Shown piece by piece: positions 32,155 through 41,836 of a stretch of 64,000 nucleotides of DNA; within the stretch, counting starts at the first letter, position 1, and each line of letters starts with the position of its first letter. The notes beneath the pieces were generated by a model. The model had not been told where the DNA came from, did not search any database, and saw nothing but the letters and a program-made list of their open reading frames with translations. The DNA is from Akkermansiaceae bacterium. Lineage in GTDB: Bacteria > Verrucomicrobiota > Verrucomicrobiia > Verrucomicrobiales > Akkermansiaceae. The stretch lies in NCBI GenBank assembly GCA_017798145.1, contig CP059069.1, positions 2,713,226 to 2,777,225 on the forward strand. Reading direction: 5' to 3'. Position numbers and translations under genes: made by a program.

Positions 32155-35100
32155 TCAGATTTCGGATTCGTTCAGCCAGCGGAAGGAGATGATTTGGTAG
32201 CGGCGGCCGAAGGTTCGGTTGGCGGCGGCGACGGGAAGGCTGGTGGTTTCCGGAGCGTCCGAGGGATCGACGTAAGCGCGGCTGCGGCGGACGACGGCCT
32301 CGCAGGTGGCGCGGGCGGTGATTCTGCCCGAGGCATCGCGGGCATCGCCGTAGGCGCGGATGGTGAAGGTGTCGTCGCGGGCGGAGAGGATGGGCGCGAT
32401 GGGGCGCAGGACATCGGCTTGGCGCGTCCAGCCGGGCAGGCCGTAGTTGCTTTTGCCGATCGCGGCCTCGGGAAACACGTAACCCGCTCCCGCGAGTTTC
32501 GGATCGTTGGGATCCCCCGCATTCTGGGACATCGCCGCGCTTTTCAGTGCTTTGTATGGGTCGTTGGCGCCCGCCTCATCGGACATTTCGTTGAGCGCCG
32601 TCTGGATGGCTCCCGCAAGGGCGAGGTCTTTGTCGCCGGAGAGCTGGCGGTTCACGAATTCGGCAAGCGAGAGGAAAGGGCCGCGGAGACGGATCTGTTC
32701 AACGATTTTCTCTGCGAGGATATCGAGCAAGGCGTCGTCAAATACGCGGTATCCGGTGATTTCCGAGCTTCTGACGGGTCCGCCGGAAATCCCCTGTTCG
32801 CCGGCTTTCACATCGCCCGCGACGATGAAGCGGGAGTGGGCGTAATCGGTGGTAGCGGAAAGGCTCATGCCGCCCTCGGTGTGGTGCGGGATTTTCTGAT
32901 TCCGAGCGTGGCCGAGGAGAGCGCGCCATGCTTTCACGGAAGTGGAGTTCACGTTGAACATGCCCTCGACCTCGATGCGGGAGGCGATGGTTTGCCAGGA
33001 ATCCGGGTTGTCGATGTTTTGGCTGAAAAGATTGGCGGCTTGCGCGGCGGCGGAATCCTCACGGATCGGGTGATAGGCGCGGTTGGGCAGCGGCTCGGCG
33101 CCGGTGATCCAGTCGGTGTAGGTTTTTCGGAGGTCGGCTGATTGCGGCGCGATGGAGGAGAAGAACCAGTCGTCGAAGAGCAGGTGGTTGGCGCAGTAGG
33201 AATCGTCGTGCTGGAGGTTTCCTGCGGGGTCGGAGATGCCGGCGTTCACCACATTTTCCTGCGGGATGAGGGGAGAGGCGTCACTATTGGCGATAACGTT
33301 CAATTGGAAAGGTGGGACGCCGTTTTGGGATCGCATGTCCCAGTTCTGGAGTTCCGCGATGGAGGCAAGTGGCTGGAGCGGGATTTCTCCCAGGATGAGG
33401 CGGGAAAGACCGTCTGCGGCGGTGAAACCCGAAACGATGAAGCCGCGGTTGTTGGCGTTGTTGAAATTGGGCAGCTTGTCGTCCAAGCCGGTGTGCCTGA
33501 AGAAGCTGAAATCGCTGGCTGCATTGGCCGGGTGCGCGGCACCCGCGGCGGAGCCTCCTTTCTGGTCCGCGTAATTCCCCTCCAGCCTCGCATAACTGAC
33601 CAGCGGGCTGGTCTGGAGGAGTCCCTTGCCAGGCAGGCCGGTGCTGCTGGGTCCGGAAATCCGCGTGCCGTAAACCGCGGACAGGAAGGGCTGCCAGATG
33701 CCGTTGATTTCCTCTGCGGTCGGGCTGGCCAGTTCGGCGGCGGGGATGGGAGGCCAATACTTGTTTGCGACGTCTCGCAGGTATTGCATGCGGTTCACCT
33801 GAAGGTAATGCCCCACATTTTGGTTGGCTCCGAGGAACATATCGAGCCAGACACCCACGAACGCCGGTTTGCCCTCCTCCTCCTTGAACCGGCTGTCAAA
33901 CACCACGTCAACCTTGACCGGGTCTGTCGCGTCCAAGGGGCCGATATACGACGAGATGTTCACCGAATGACCGGTGCCCGGACGGTATCCCGGACTGAGA
34001 TTGAGGTTCCCGGTCCCGATTCCGGCAACTCCGCCCGGGCTGAAAACCCGGGTTTCTCCGGGGGCGAGGGTGAAGGCGGTTGGGATGAGATAGTTGAGGG
34101 CATTCGCGCCGGGCGGCATCACGGGATGATTTCCCGGGATTTCGGGTGTTCCGGCGTAGCTGTATCCCAATGTCAGCCTCCGGTATTCCGGTTGCGGGAT
34201 TCCGTCCTTGTTGTAATGCCGGAAGGCGCAAGGCATGGGCTTGCCCATCAGGATCCGGAGGTTCGCAGGGCTGGTAAGCGCCACGTTGTAGGGATTCCAC
34301 ATCGTGATGACCGGAGTGACGAGAAACTCCAGGTTGTATGTGTTGCGCATCGCGGGATCCGGGTGGCTCACCTGGCGCACGGTGCGATGGGAAAACACCC
34401 AGTGGACGCGGGCGATGGCCATCGTCGTCCGTGTTTTGTGGAGGTAGTCGAAGGTGTGGTTGGAGTCCACGATGTTGAACTGATCGTAAGCCCGGTTGCC
34501 GCCGGATTTGTAGGCCGTGGCATAGTCCTTGAGATTGTGCCATGAACCCACCGCGCCGGGCTGATAGATCGGCGCGGGGTCGAGATTGAAGTAGTTGCTC
34601 CACGGATAGAGGATGGACCGGCTCGCGCGGCTGTTGGATGCGGTCGGCCTGGTGACGCTGGTGGTGGTGTCGGCATTGATCCGGAAAAAGGGAAGTCCGG
34701 TGGCGGGGAGCTTGTCCCAGTTTTCGGTGGCGAGGGAGAGATCCTTGCGCCAGCCGCCGGTGGCGGTGTTGGTCAGCAGGCCGACGGAGGTGGCGGAGAG
34801 GTCGTGGAAAAATTCGGCGGACGCGGCGAGGCCGGCTTGCTCCGGGGCGATGAAGTCGGCTTGGCGGAGGCTGACCGACTTGCCGGCGGGCGTGGCATCG
34901 GCCAGCAAGGGTTCCATGCGGAAAACCTCCGGATCGGCGACGGCATGGGACTTGGTGTGGGCGACCCATCCGGCGACCGTGTCGCTGGCGGGCTTGTTGG
35001 GTTTCGGCAGGCGTGCTTTCTGGTTCTCACCTCCGATCCACCAGGCGATGGAGCCCCTGCCACTGCCTGTGGCGACTGCAGAGGGAAGCAGGTGGATCTG

Positions 35101-35649
35101 GAGCTTGTCGCGACCGGCTCCTGTGCCGACGGAACCCGAGCCGACGAGGGTGATTTTCCCTGCGCCCGCCGCCACATCCGGCACGACGGTCGGGCTGGTC
35201 AGGGACGAGGGGACTCCGGACACCAGCCAGGAAATGAAACGCGCGTTCTTCACCGTCCTGTAATCGCTTCCGGGGGAAACCGGGCGGCCTGCCAAGGCAC
35301 CGGTGGTGGTGTGGTTCGTGCCTTCCCAGCTTTTCCACACGCCTAGGATGGGCGGATTTGTTTCGTCCAGCACATCGGCGCGGGCTGTCACGCGGGTATC
35401 GGTGCCGGTTTGCTTCTGGAGCTCACCCAGCGCCATGGTCAGTGCCATGCGGGCGTTGGCGCGGGCGCTTGCCACTTCAAGCCCACTGGATGAGGCACGC
35501 AGGCTGATGCTGCTCAGCGTGAGCAGTCCCACGGAGAGTAGCGCCAGCAGAACCATCAGCGAGAGGGTCACCACGAGCGCGAAGCCCTTGCCCCGCCGAT
35601 TGCCGGAGGATGCCTGCGGAATGCGGCGGGATGCTGTGGGTTTCATCAT
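32155..35649 (-). CDS. Verru_Chthon cassette protein A (large pilin-like protein)
   Basis: A 1164-residue protein beginning MMKPTASRRIPQASSGNRRG, then FALVVTLSLMVLLALLSVGLLTL. This leader (a short basic region, G-FALV and a long hydrophobic helix without the +5 Glu) and the length fit Verru_Chthon cassette protein A (TIGR02600 family), a very large protein with a pilin-like N-terminus known from Verrucomicrobia and Chthoniobacter-type bacteria. The rest has repeated LASV/LPGK-type segments and no other domain that I can name. The function of the family is unknown; export and surface location are inferred. A palindrome (35781-35798) shared with two other exported-protein genes lies 132 bases upstream. 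Confidence 0.75.
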   Translation of the reverse strand: MMKPTASRRIPQASSGNRRGKGFALVVTLSLMVLLALLSVGLLTLSSISLRASSSGLEVASARANARMALTMALGELQKQTGTDTRVTARADVLDETNPPILGVWKSWEGTNHTTTGALAGRPVSPGSDYRTVKNARFISWLVSGVPSSLTSPTVVPDVAAGAGKITLVGSGSVGTGAGRDKLQIHLLPSAVATGSGRGSIAWWIGGENQKARLPKPNKPASDTVAGWVAHTKSHAVADPEVFRMEPLLADATPAGKSVSLRQADFIAPEQAGLAASAEFFHDLSATSVGLLTNTATGGWRKDLSLATENWDKLPATGLPFFRINADTTTSVTRPTASNSRASRSILYPWSNYFNLDPAPIYQPGAVGSWHNLKDYATAYKSGGNRAYDQFNIVDSNHTFDYLHKTRTTMAIARVHWVFSHRTVRQVSHPDPAMRNTYNLEFLVTPVITMWNPYNVALTSPANLRILMGKPMPCAFRHYNKDGIPQPEYRRLTLGYSYAGTPEIPGNHPVMPPGANALNYLIPTAFTLAPGETRVFSPGGVAGIGTGNLNLSPGYRPGTGHSVNISSYIGPLDATDPVKVDVVFDSRFKEEEGKPAFVGVWLDMFLGANQNVGHYLQVNRMQYLRDVANKYWPPIPAAELASPTAEEINGIWQPFLSAVYGTRISGPSSTGLPGKGLLQTSPLVSYARLEGNYADQKGGSAAGAAHPANAASDFSFFRHTGLDDKLPNFNNANNRGFIVSGFTAADGLSRLILGEIPLQPLASIAELQNWDMRSQNGVPPFQLNVIANSDASPLIPQENVVNAGISDPAGNLQHDDSYCANHLLFDDWFFSSIAPQSADLRKTYTDWITGAEPLPNRAYHPIREDSAAAQAANLFSQNIDNPDSWQTIASRIEVEGMFNVNSTSVKAWRALLGHARNQKIPHHTEGGMSLSATTDYAHSRFIVAGDVKAGEQGISGGPVRSSEITGYRVFDDALLDILAEKIVEQIRLRGPFLSLAEFVNRQLSGDKDLALAGAIQTALNEMSDEAGANDPYKALKSAAMSQNAGDPNDPKLAGAGYVFPEAAIGKSNYGLPGWTRQADVLRPIAPILSARDDTFTIRAYGDARDASGRITARATCEAVVRRSRAYVDPSDAPETTSLPVAAANRTFGRRYQIISFRWLNESEI

Positions 35650-35780
35650 GGTCGGGAGTGGGAGCTCCGGATGGACTGGGCTTAAGGGCAGATGGGACGG
35701 CTGCCGTTGCTAGGCTCAGAAAAATCCGGCCTAGCGAGGGTTTGTATTTACAATGTTAATTTAGGTCGGGGATTTTGGCT

Positions 35781-35798
35781 ATGACTCCAAAGAGTCAT
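35781..35798. promoter_or_regulatory. Shared palindrome, copy 1 (ATGACTC-CAAA-GAGTCAT)
   Basis: A perfect 7-base palindrome with a 4-base spacer. It lies 132 bases before the start of the Verru_Chthon A gene (35649) and follows the stop of the rhamnosidase gene. It is the same as copies at 42759 and 56677 with the same orientation and flanking T-run, so an operator for a common regulator is likely. Confidence 0.6.
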
Positions 35799-35827
35799 TT
35801 TTCCCGGTGGGCGGGTAAGGTTGTTGA

Positions 35828-38773
35828 TTATGGGAGCTTGTGACGAAGCACGTGTCTGCCCGGTGGCAGAACGGTGGCTTCTTTGCCGGGCAGCATGAGG
35901 GTGGCGGTGGTGTTCGGCGGGACGACGGCTTCGATGCTGAGGATGCCGTTTTTGAGGATCCATGCGCTGGAGGCTTTGCCGTAGGGGGTTTCGAGTTCGG
36001 CGCGGGCGGTGGTTAGCGGGCCGCCGGGAGCAGGCTGGATGAAGAAATGCTTGTAGCCGGGCTGCGCGGGATCCGGGGCGAGGCCGGCGATGCGTTCCTG
36101 CATCCACTGGCCGATGGCTCCGTAGGCGTAGTGGTTGAAGGAGTTCATTCCCGCATCGCCGAAGCCGTTTTCATGGCTGTAGCTGTTCCAGCGTTCCCAC
36201 ATGGTGGTGGCGCCTTGGTGGATGGAGTAGAACCAGGAAGGATAGGTTTCCTTGAAGAGAACCTGATAAGCGAGGTCGGTGTGGCCGAAGCGGTCGAGCA
36301 CCGGGGCGAGGAGCGGGGTGCCGAGGAAACCTGTGCGGAGATGGCCGTCCGCGGCACCGACGAGGCGGACGAGGTTTTGTGCGGCGGCGGGGCGCATCGG
36401 CTCGGGCATGAGATCGAAGCCGAGGGCGAGGAGGTATCCGGTCTGGGATTCGTGCGCGGTGGTGAGCTTGCCGTTGGCATCGAAGAACTTGGCGGTGAAG
36501 GCGGCTTTGATGGAGGCGAAGAGGGCTTCCAGCCGTTCCGCGTCTGCGGTTTTCCCGAGGCGGCGGGCGGCTTGTGCGGTGAGGTCGGCGGAGCGGGCGA
36601 AGTAGGCGGTGCCAAGGAGATCGCGCGGGGTGTCGCCTTGGGGGTTGCCGGAGGCGGGATGGGGTTGGAGCCAGTCGCCCCAGGCATCGACGTCGATGAT
36701 CAGGTTGTTGGCTTTGCTTTCGTACCAGCCGACCCAGCGGTTCATCATGTCGAAGTTTTCCTCAAGCACCGAGATGTCACCGGTGCGGATGTAGATTTCC
36801 CATGGCATGACGGTGGCGGCGTCCGACCAACCCGGGCCGCCGCAGCGGTTTCCGAGGAGATTCTTGATGTCGGGGATGATGCTGGGGATGGCACCGTCGG
36901 GTTGTTGGTCGAGGCGCATGCTTTCGAGCCAGCTTGCGAGGAAGGAATGGACATCCGAGATGAAGATCGCGGCGGGAGTGAAGACCTGGGCGTCGCCCGT
37001 CCAGCCGAGGCGTTCGTCGCGCTGCGGGCAGTCGGTGGGGATGTCGAGGAAGTTGCCGCGCAGGCCCCAGACGATGTTGCTCTGGAGTTGGTTGAGCATT
37101 TCGTGGGAGGAGGTGAAAGTCCCGGTGGATGGGAAGTCGGAGTGAAGCACGGCGCCGGTGACCCAGGATGGATCGGGGCGTGTGCCTGGGGGGAAGCCGC
37201 TGAGCTCCACGTAGCGGAAGCCGTGGAAGGTAAAGGTCGGGTGCCATGTGATGGTGCCGTCGGTGGCAGCGGTGTAGGTGTTGGTGGATTTGGCGCTGCG
37301 GTAGCTTGCGGTGTAGAGCGTGCCGTTTTTCTCCAACATCTCCGCGAAGCGTGTGGTGACGATCTGATCCTTGCGGACGGGGATTTTCAAAACGGGCCAG
37401 CCGACGATGTTTTGGCCGAGATCGAAGACGAAGCGCCCGGGTTCCGGCTCCGTGACGGCGATGGCGGGGATCTGTTTGGTGATGCGCACCGGGTGATGGC
37501 GCTTGGGCGCGAGCGTCACCTCGGGTGAGGGATTTTCGGTGGCGACCGCTTGCCAGCCCGAGTCATCGAAGCCCGCGGTGTCCCATTGGCCGAGTTCCTT
37601 GCGGGCGTCGTAATTTTCCCCGTCGTAAATGCCCGAGAAGCGGATGGGGCCGCTGTCTGTGGCCTTCCAACCGGCATCGGTGGCGATGGTGCTGGTGGTG
37701 CCATCGGCATGGGTGAGTTCGAGTTGGAGGAGGAGGTGGGGCTTGCGTCCGGTGGGTGGCAGGGGTTCCCAGCCGAGGCGTCCGGCATACCAACCCTCGC
37801 CGAGGATGGCGCCGATGGCGTTGCAGCCTTCGCGGAGCTGAGGGGTGACGTCGTAGGTGAGCGTTTCGATTTTCCGGTCGTAGGGAGTCCAGCCGGGAGC
37901 CATGAAATCGTTGCCGACCTTGCTGCCGTTGAGACGGATTTCGAATACGCCGCGGGCGGTGACGTGGAGGCGGGCGGAGCGCAGGGGTTTGGCGAGTTGG
38001 AATTCGCGGCGGAGATGCTGGGGGACGAAGTCGTTTGATTCGCCGGAAAGGGCACCGGTGATGAGATTGTATTTCCGGTCTTCGGGAATGACGGTTTCCT
38101 CGCGCTTGCCGTTGCGGACGATGACGAGCGCGAGCGTCTTGGGGACGCCGTAGATCGGATCCCGTCCGGCGAGGTCGTTGTTGGCGACAATCTCGGGTTT
38201 GCCGTCGGCCAGAAGCTGTTTGAGCGTTGCGCTGACATCGGCGAGGTGGGCGGGGTTCCCTTGTTCACCGTAGAGGGCTTTTTCGATGACGATATCCGCA
38301 TCCGTGGGCGTGCCTGCTTCGGGATCCAGGCGGATCCACTGCGCCTGCCAATCGGAGCGGTCCAAGAGTCCGAGTTCAAAACGCGCGGGTTGGCTCCAGG
38401 GAGAGGGTTTCCCGTCCTGATCCCAGAACATGACCTGCCAATGCACGGACAGGCGGGAGGCGAGCGGTTTGCCCGCGTAAGGGATCCATGCGGATTGGTT
38501 GGATGCCACCTTGCCGCTGTCCCAAAGGTCCGCCTCGTCCGGCAGCAATCCGGGATGGGACGCGGCGATGATGCGATAGGCGGATTGTGATTTCACGCCT
38601 TCGGCTGGCGGGAGTTTCCACGATAGGGTGGGTTTCGGATCGTGGAAGCCGATGGGGTCGATGAAACCCTCGCCGACGCGCAAGTCGGCGGGCGCGGGAG
38701 TGGCTGCCAGATGGCTTGTTAGGAAAACGCCCGCCAAGGCGGAGAGGAGCGGGGTGGGATGGAATGGTTTCAT
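35828..38773 (-). CDS. Alpha-L-rhamnosidase, GH78 family, secreted
   Basis: A 981-residue exported enzyme with a signal peptide (MKPFHPTPLLSALAGVFLTS, cleavage after about residue 24). It has the GH78 plan: an N-terminal Fn3/Big-like domain, two beta domains (RREFQLAKPLRSARLHVTARG and SYRSAKSTNTYT regions) and the (alpha/alpha)6-barrel with the TDCPQRDERLGWTGDAQVF signature that contains catalytic acidic residues. A C-terminal beta domain ends the protein. An insertion of about 90 residues follows QWIRLDPE. It releases terminal L-rhamnose from polysaccharides or glycosides in the periplasm or outside. The second GH78 gene is 19 bases upstream, so the two form an operon. Confidence 0.88.
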   Translation of the reverse strand: MKPFHPTPLLSALAGVFLTSHLAATPAPADLRVGEGFIDPIGFHDPKPTLSWKLPPAEGVKSQSAYRIIAASHPGLLPDEADLWDSGKVASNQSAWIPYAGKPLASRLSVHWQVMFWDQDGKPSPWSQPARFELGLLDRSDWQAQWIRLDPEAGTPTDADIVIEKALYGEQGNPAHLADVSATLKQLLADGKPEIVANNDLAGRDPIYGVPKTLALVIVRNGKREETVIPEDRKYNLITGALSGESNDFVPQHLRREFQLAKPLRSARLHVTARGVFEIRLNGSKVGNDFMAPGWTPYDRKIETLTYDVTPQLREGCNAIGAILGEGWYAGRLGWEPLPPTGRKPHLLLQLELTHADGTTSTIATDAGWKATDSGPIRFSGIYDGENYDARKELGQWDTAGFDDSGWQAVATENPSPEVTLAPKRHHPVRITKQIPAIAVTEPEPGRFVFDLGQNIVGWPVLKIPVRKDQIVTTRFAEMLEKNGTLYTASYRSAKSTNTYTAATDGTITWHPTFTFHGFRYVELSGFPPGTRPDPSWVTGAVLHSDFPSTGTFTSSHEMLNQLQSNIVWGLRGNFLDIPTDCPQRDERLGWTGDAQVFTPAAIFISDVHSFLASWLESMRLDQQPDGAIPSIIPDIKNLLGNRCGGPGWSDAATVMPWEIYIRTGDISVLEENFDMMNRWVGWYESKANNLIIDVDAWGDWLQPHPASGNPQGDTPRDLLGTAYFARSADLTAQAARRLGKTADAERLEALFASIKAAFTAKFFDANGKLTTAHESQTGYLLALGFDLMPEPMRPAAAQNLVRLVGAADGHLRTGFLGTPLLAPVLDRFGHTDLAYQVLFKETYPSWFYSIHQGATTMWERWNSYSHENGFGDAGMNSFNHYAYGAIGQWMQERIAGLAPDPAQPGYKHFFIQPAPGGPLTTARAELETPYGKASSAWILKNGILSIEAVVPPNTTATLMLPGKEATVLPPGRHVLRHKLP

Positions 38774-38792
38774 TTCGGGAAGGTGGATGGGT

Positions 38793-41612
38793 TCAGCGGG
38801 ATTCGAATTCCCAGGTGCCGGGGGCTACGGTGAAGCTGGTCCAGCCGTCGGCCTCCCCGTCCGGGGTGATGCCGGGGACATCGCCGTTGGATTTTCCGTT
38901 CAGCCAGAGCGGCAGGCCGTTCACGCGGACGGCGCGAAGGCCGTATTCCTTGAGCGGGAGATGCACGGTGGCGGCGGTTTGTTGCGGGGACGCCAGCCTG
39001 AGGAGGAAACGTCCGCGTTCACGCTGGATTTCGACATTCACGAGTCCCTTGGGCGTGTGGGAGGCGGCTTTTATCTTTGTGAGAGAGCCGGGCTGGGGTT
39101 TTACCGAATAGGTGGCGAAGGCGGGCGAGGTCGGGCGGATGCCGGCCATGTATTCGTGCATGAGGGTGAGCGGGCCGCCGGCCCAGCCGTGGTTGTAGGA
39201 GCCGCCGCCGAAGCCTTCCGCGCCGACGCCCCAGCCTTCCCAGAGGGTGGACCATTCGCTATCGACCATTTTGCCGTAGCGCTTTTTCATGCGGGTGATG
39301 GCGGCGTCCGGTTCTCCCATCTGATAGAGCGCTTCCAGGACAAATTTTTCCATGTAGGGGCTGGCGTGGAAGCTGTTTTGGAAGACCTTGAGGATGGCGG
39401 GGTATTGATCGGGTTTTGCGAGGCCGAAGAGGACGGCGACGCCGTGGCCGCGCTCGTCGGTTTGGCCGGTGTAGCCCGGGGAGCGGTATTCCGTGCCCTG
39501 CCAGAGGACGCGGTTGTAGTTTTCCGCGATGCGGCGGCGGGCGGCTTGGTAGGCCGGGATATCGCTATCGTTGCCGGTGAGTTCGGCCATGTTGATGGCG
39601 GCTTCGAGGGCTTGGTAGAACCAGGCGTTTTCGATGACGGGCGAGTCGATGTTTTCGCCCCAGTCCGCCCAGTCCCAACCGCCGGGGCGGTGGACGACGA
39701 GGCCGTCGGAGCCGAAGGTCCAGAGGGCGAGGTAGCGTTTGACGGCGGGATAGGCCTTTTCGATGGCCTGGCGGTCGCCGGTCTGGATGTAGTAGTTCCA
39801 GAATCCCTGCATTCCGACGCTTGTGAGCATCTGCATGGGCAGTTCGTAGTCGTAGCTGCCGGTGGGGACGGGGGAGTAGAGGACACCATCGGGTTTTTGC
39901 CAGTCCACGAGGTTGTCCACTGCCTTGCGGACGAGCATGGTGCCGCGGTGGTCGCAGGTGTAGAGGATCTGGTTCATGAGGATGACGGCATCGCCCCACC
40001 ACTGGGCGCGCTCGCGGTCGGGGTCCTGGATGCAGTCGCGCATGTTCAGGTTCATCGTGTTGCGGGCCTTGGTGGCGAGGGTGTTGATGAAGGCGTCATT
40101 GGATTTGAAGCTGCCGACGTAATCGGTGTCGTAGCGGGTTTCGCGGTAGCGTAGGTCGAGGATTTCGACGCCGGGAGGGATCGAGTAGATCATCCAGTGG
40201 CCGTTGAGGTAGGCGAGGCTTTCGAATTCCTGGATCCCCTCGCGGGTGATGTATTCCGAGCGGAAGTTGTATTCGCTGCCGCCCTTGTAGTTGTCGGTGC
40301 GCATGTCGATGGTGAGGCCGGCGGGAGCCTTGATCCTGAGGTAGGGCGAGATCGAGAGATTGAGAGGCAGGCGGGCGATGATGGGTTTGCCGTTGCTGAT
40401 TTTGGGGAGTTCCGCGGCGTTCACATATTTCGTCAGATCGCCGGTGCGCCATTGGGGGATGGGGCGTTCGATGAGTTGGTTCCAAGGGGCGGCGGGTGGT
40501 TTGCCGAAGGTTGCGGCGGGTTTCCAGGAGGAGTCGTCGAAACCGGGGGCGGTCCAGCCGCCGATGTCGAGGCGGGCGTCGAAACGGATGTTTTCCTCCT
40601 GCATGCGGTAGTTCGGATGCGGTGCGCCGGTGCGGCCGTAGGCGGGATGGCGGAGGGTTTTCCAGGACGAGTCTGAGAGGAGGGTCTCGCCCGACCCGGT
40701 TTCGAGTTCGAAGACGAAGCCGTTTTTTCCGCTGTTCTTGTGGGAGAATCCGTCCTTGCCCCAGAACCAGACGAGTGCGGCGATGGTGTTCTCGCCTTGT
40801 TGGAGGAAGGGAGCGAGATCCACGCGGTCGAAGTAGGTGTCGTTTGGGTTGGGGCCGCGTTTCAGGCCGCCTTCGTAAACGGCGAGTTTGCCGTTGATCC
40901 AGAGCCAGTATTTCGAGTCCACGGCGATACGTGCGAAGGCGGTGGCGGGCTTGTCCCTGAGGGTGAGTTTTTTCCGGTAGCAGGTCCAGAGGTTCGCATG
41001 GGCGGAGGCGGCGTCCGATGGGATGGCACCCCATGGGGCGATGCCGAGGTTTCCGATGACTTTCACGGGCTTCCATGTGGTGGCGCTGGCGGTTTCCGCG
41101 CTTTGCCATGATGCATCGGTGACGATTTCCTGGGCGGCGCGCCCTCCCTGTTGGATGAGGATCTTGCCGATGATGCCGACGGCGTTGAGAGGCCCTTCTT
41201 CGGGTTCGTTCGCGCCTTGGACGATGATCGTGTTCGCTCCGCTTGTCAGGGATGCGGCGATGTCGATGGTTCGGGGGTTCTGCCAGTCGTTGCCGCCACC
41301 GAGGTGCTTGCCGTTGACAGTGAGTTTGAAATGGTTGTCCGCCGTGAAGACGGCGATGGCGGACGTGAGTTTCGCGCCGGGATCAAGATGGATTTCGCGG
41401 CGGAAAAAACGGCTGCCGGGTTTCGCGTTGCGGGTGGGATCGATGCCGGGTTCATCGCTCCAGATCCATGCTGCGCCGGTCAGTTCCGCGCTTGGAGGCT
41501 GGGCGGGGCCGATCCATTGCGCCCGCCATGGTGGCGCTGCTGCGGAGATCGAAGGGAGAGGAATTAGAAAAAATCCGAGAGTGAGGAAGCAGGGTGCGAA
41601 GCGGGATGTCAT
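38793..41612 (-). CDS. Alpha-L-rhamnosidase-like glycosidase (GH78 type), secreted
   Basis: A 939-residue protein with the signal peptide MTSRFAPCFLTLGFFLIPLP. It opens with two carbohydrate-binding beta-sandwich domains (FTADNHFKLTVNGKHLGG and AVDSKYWLWINGKLAVYEGG), as in rhamnosidases of the Bacteroidetes/Verrucomicrobia type. The catalytic (alpha/alpha)6 domain starts near residue 410 and has the GH78-like signature DPDRERAQWWGDAVILMN, followed by GGWDWADWGENID. The signature differs in several positions from the neighbour, so the substrate may differ. The C-terminal domain (PGTWEFESR) ends the chain. It is probably transcribed with the rhamnosidase downstream. Confidence 0.82.
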   Translation of the reverse strand: MTSRFAPCFLTLGFFLIPLPSISAAAPPWRAQWIGPAQPPSAELTGAAWIWSDEPGIDPTRNAKPGSRFFRREIHLDPGAKLTSAIAVFTADNHFKLTVNGKHLGGGNDWQNPRTIDIAASLTSGANTIIVQGANEPEEGPLNAVGIIGKILIQQGGRAAQEIVTDASWQSAETASATTWKPVKVIGNLGIAPWGAIPSDAASAHANLWTCYRKKLTLRDKPATAFARIAVDSKYWLWINGKLAVYEGGLKRGPNPNDTYFDRVDLAPFLQQGENTIAALVWFWGKDGFSHKNSGKNGFVFELETGSGETLLSDSSWKTLRHPAYGRTGAPHPNYRMQEENIRFDARLDIGGWTAPGFDDSSWKPAATFGKPPAAPWNQLIERPIPQWRTGDLTKYVNAAELPKISNGKPIIARLPLNLSISPYLRIKAPAGLTIDMRTDNYKGGSEYNFRSEYITREGIQEFESLAYLNGHWMIYSIPPGVEILDLRYRETRYDTDYVGSFKSNDAFINTLATKARNTMNLNMRDCIQDPDRERAQWWGDAVILMNQILYTCDHRGTMLVRKAVDNLVDWQKPDGVLYSPVPTGSYDYELPMQMLTSVGMQGFWNYYIQTGDRQAIEKAYPAVKRYLALWTFGSDGLVVHRPGGWDWADWGENIDSPVIENAWFYQALEAAINMAELTGNDSDIPAYQAARRRIAENYNRVLWQGTEYRSPGYTGQTDERGHGVAVLFGLAKPDQYPAILKVFQNSFHASPYMEKFVLEALYQMGEPDAAITRMKKRYGKMVDSEWSTLWEGWGVGAEGFGGGSYNHGWAGGPLTLMHEYMAGIRPTSPAFATYSVKPQPGSLTKIKAASHTPKGLVNVEIQRERGRFLLRLASPQQTAATVHLPLKEYGLRAVRVNGLPLWLNGKSNGDVPGITPDGEADGWTSFTVAPGTWEFESR

Positions 41613-41764
41613 TATTTTGCAAGGTCATCGCCAGTGGGAACCATTCACCTCCCTACGGTTGGCGGAACTCCGTAACCGATGGGGATGGGGGAGCACTGGA
41701 ATCCCGAGGCCTTGCGGAAACCCGGTATTTTCGTGTTCCCCACCGGCTGGGGGGATCAATGAAA

Positions 41765-41803
41765 GAGGGAAAAACCCCGGCTGAAAGCAGCGGTTTTTCC
41801 CTC
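41765..41803. terminator. Rho-independent terminator after the PEP-CTERM gene
   Basis: GAGGGAAAAACC and GGTTTTTCCCTC form a long stem with an inner CGGCTGAAAGCAGC loop. T-runs are present on both strands, so it can end transcription both ways. It follows the PEP-CTERM gene (stop at 41837) on the minus strand. Confidence 0.7.
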
Positions 41804-41836
41804 CGTAAAAGAGCGGATCAAGGATCAGCGGGCCTC

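Noticed and set aside
33142-34545. Plus-strand frame of 467 codons opposite the Verru_Chthon A gene
   Set aside because: Gly/Val/Arg-rich shadow of the opposite gene, without start-site support.
38628-40154. Plus-strand frame of 508 codons opposite the second rhamnosidase
   Set aside because: Composition is Gly/Ala/Val-rich as expected for a shadow; GH78 signatures are on the other strand.
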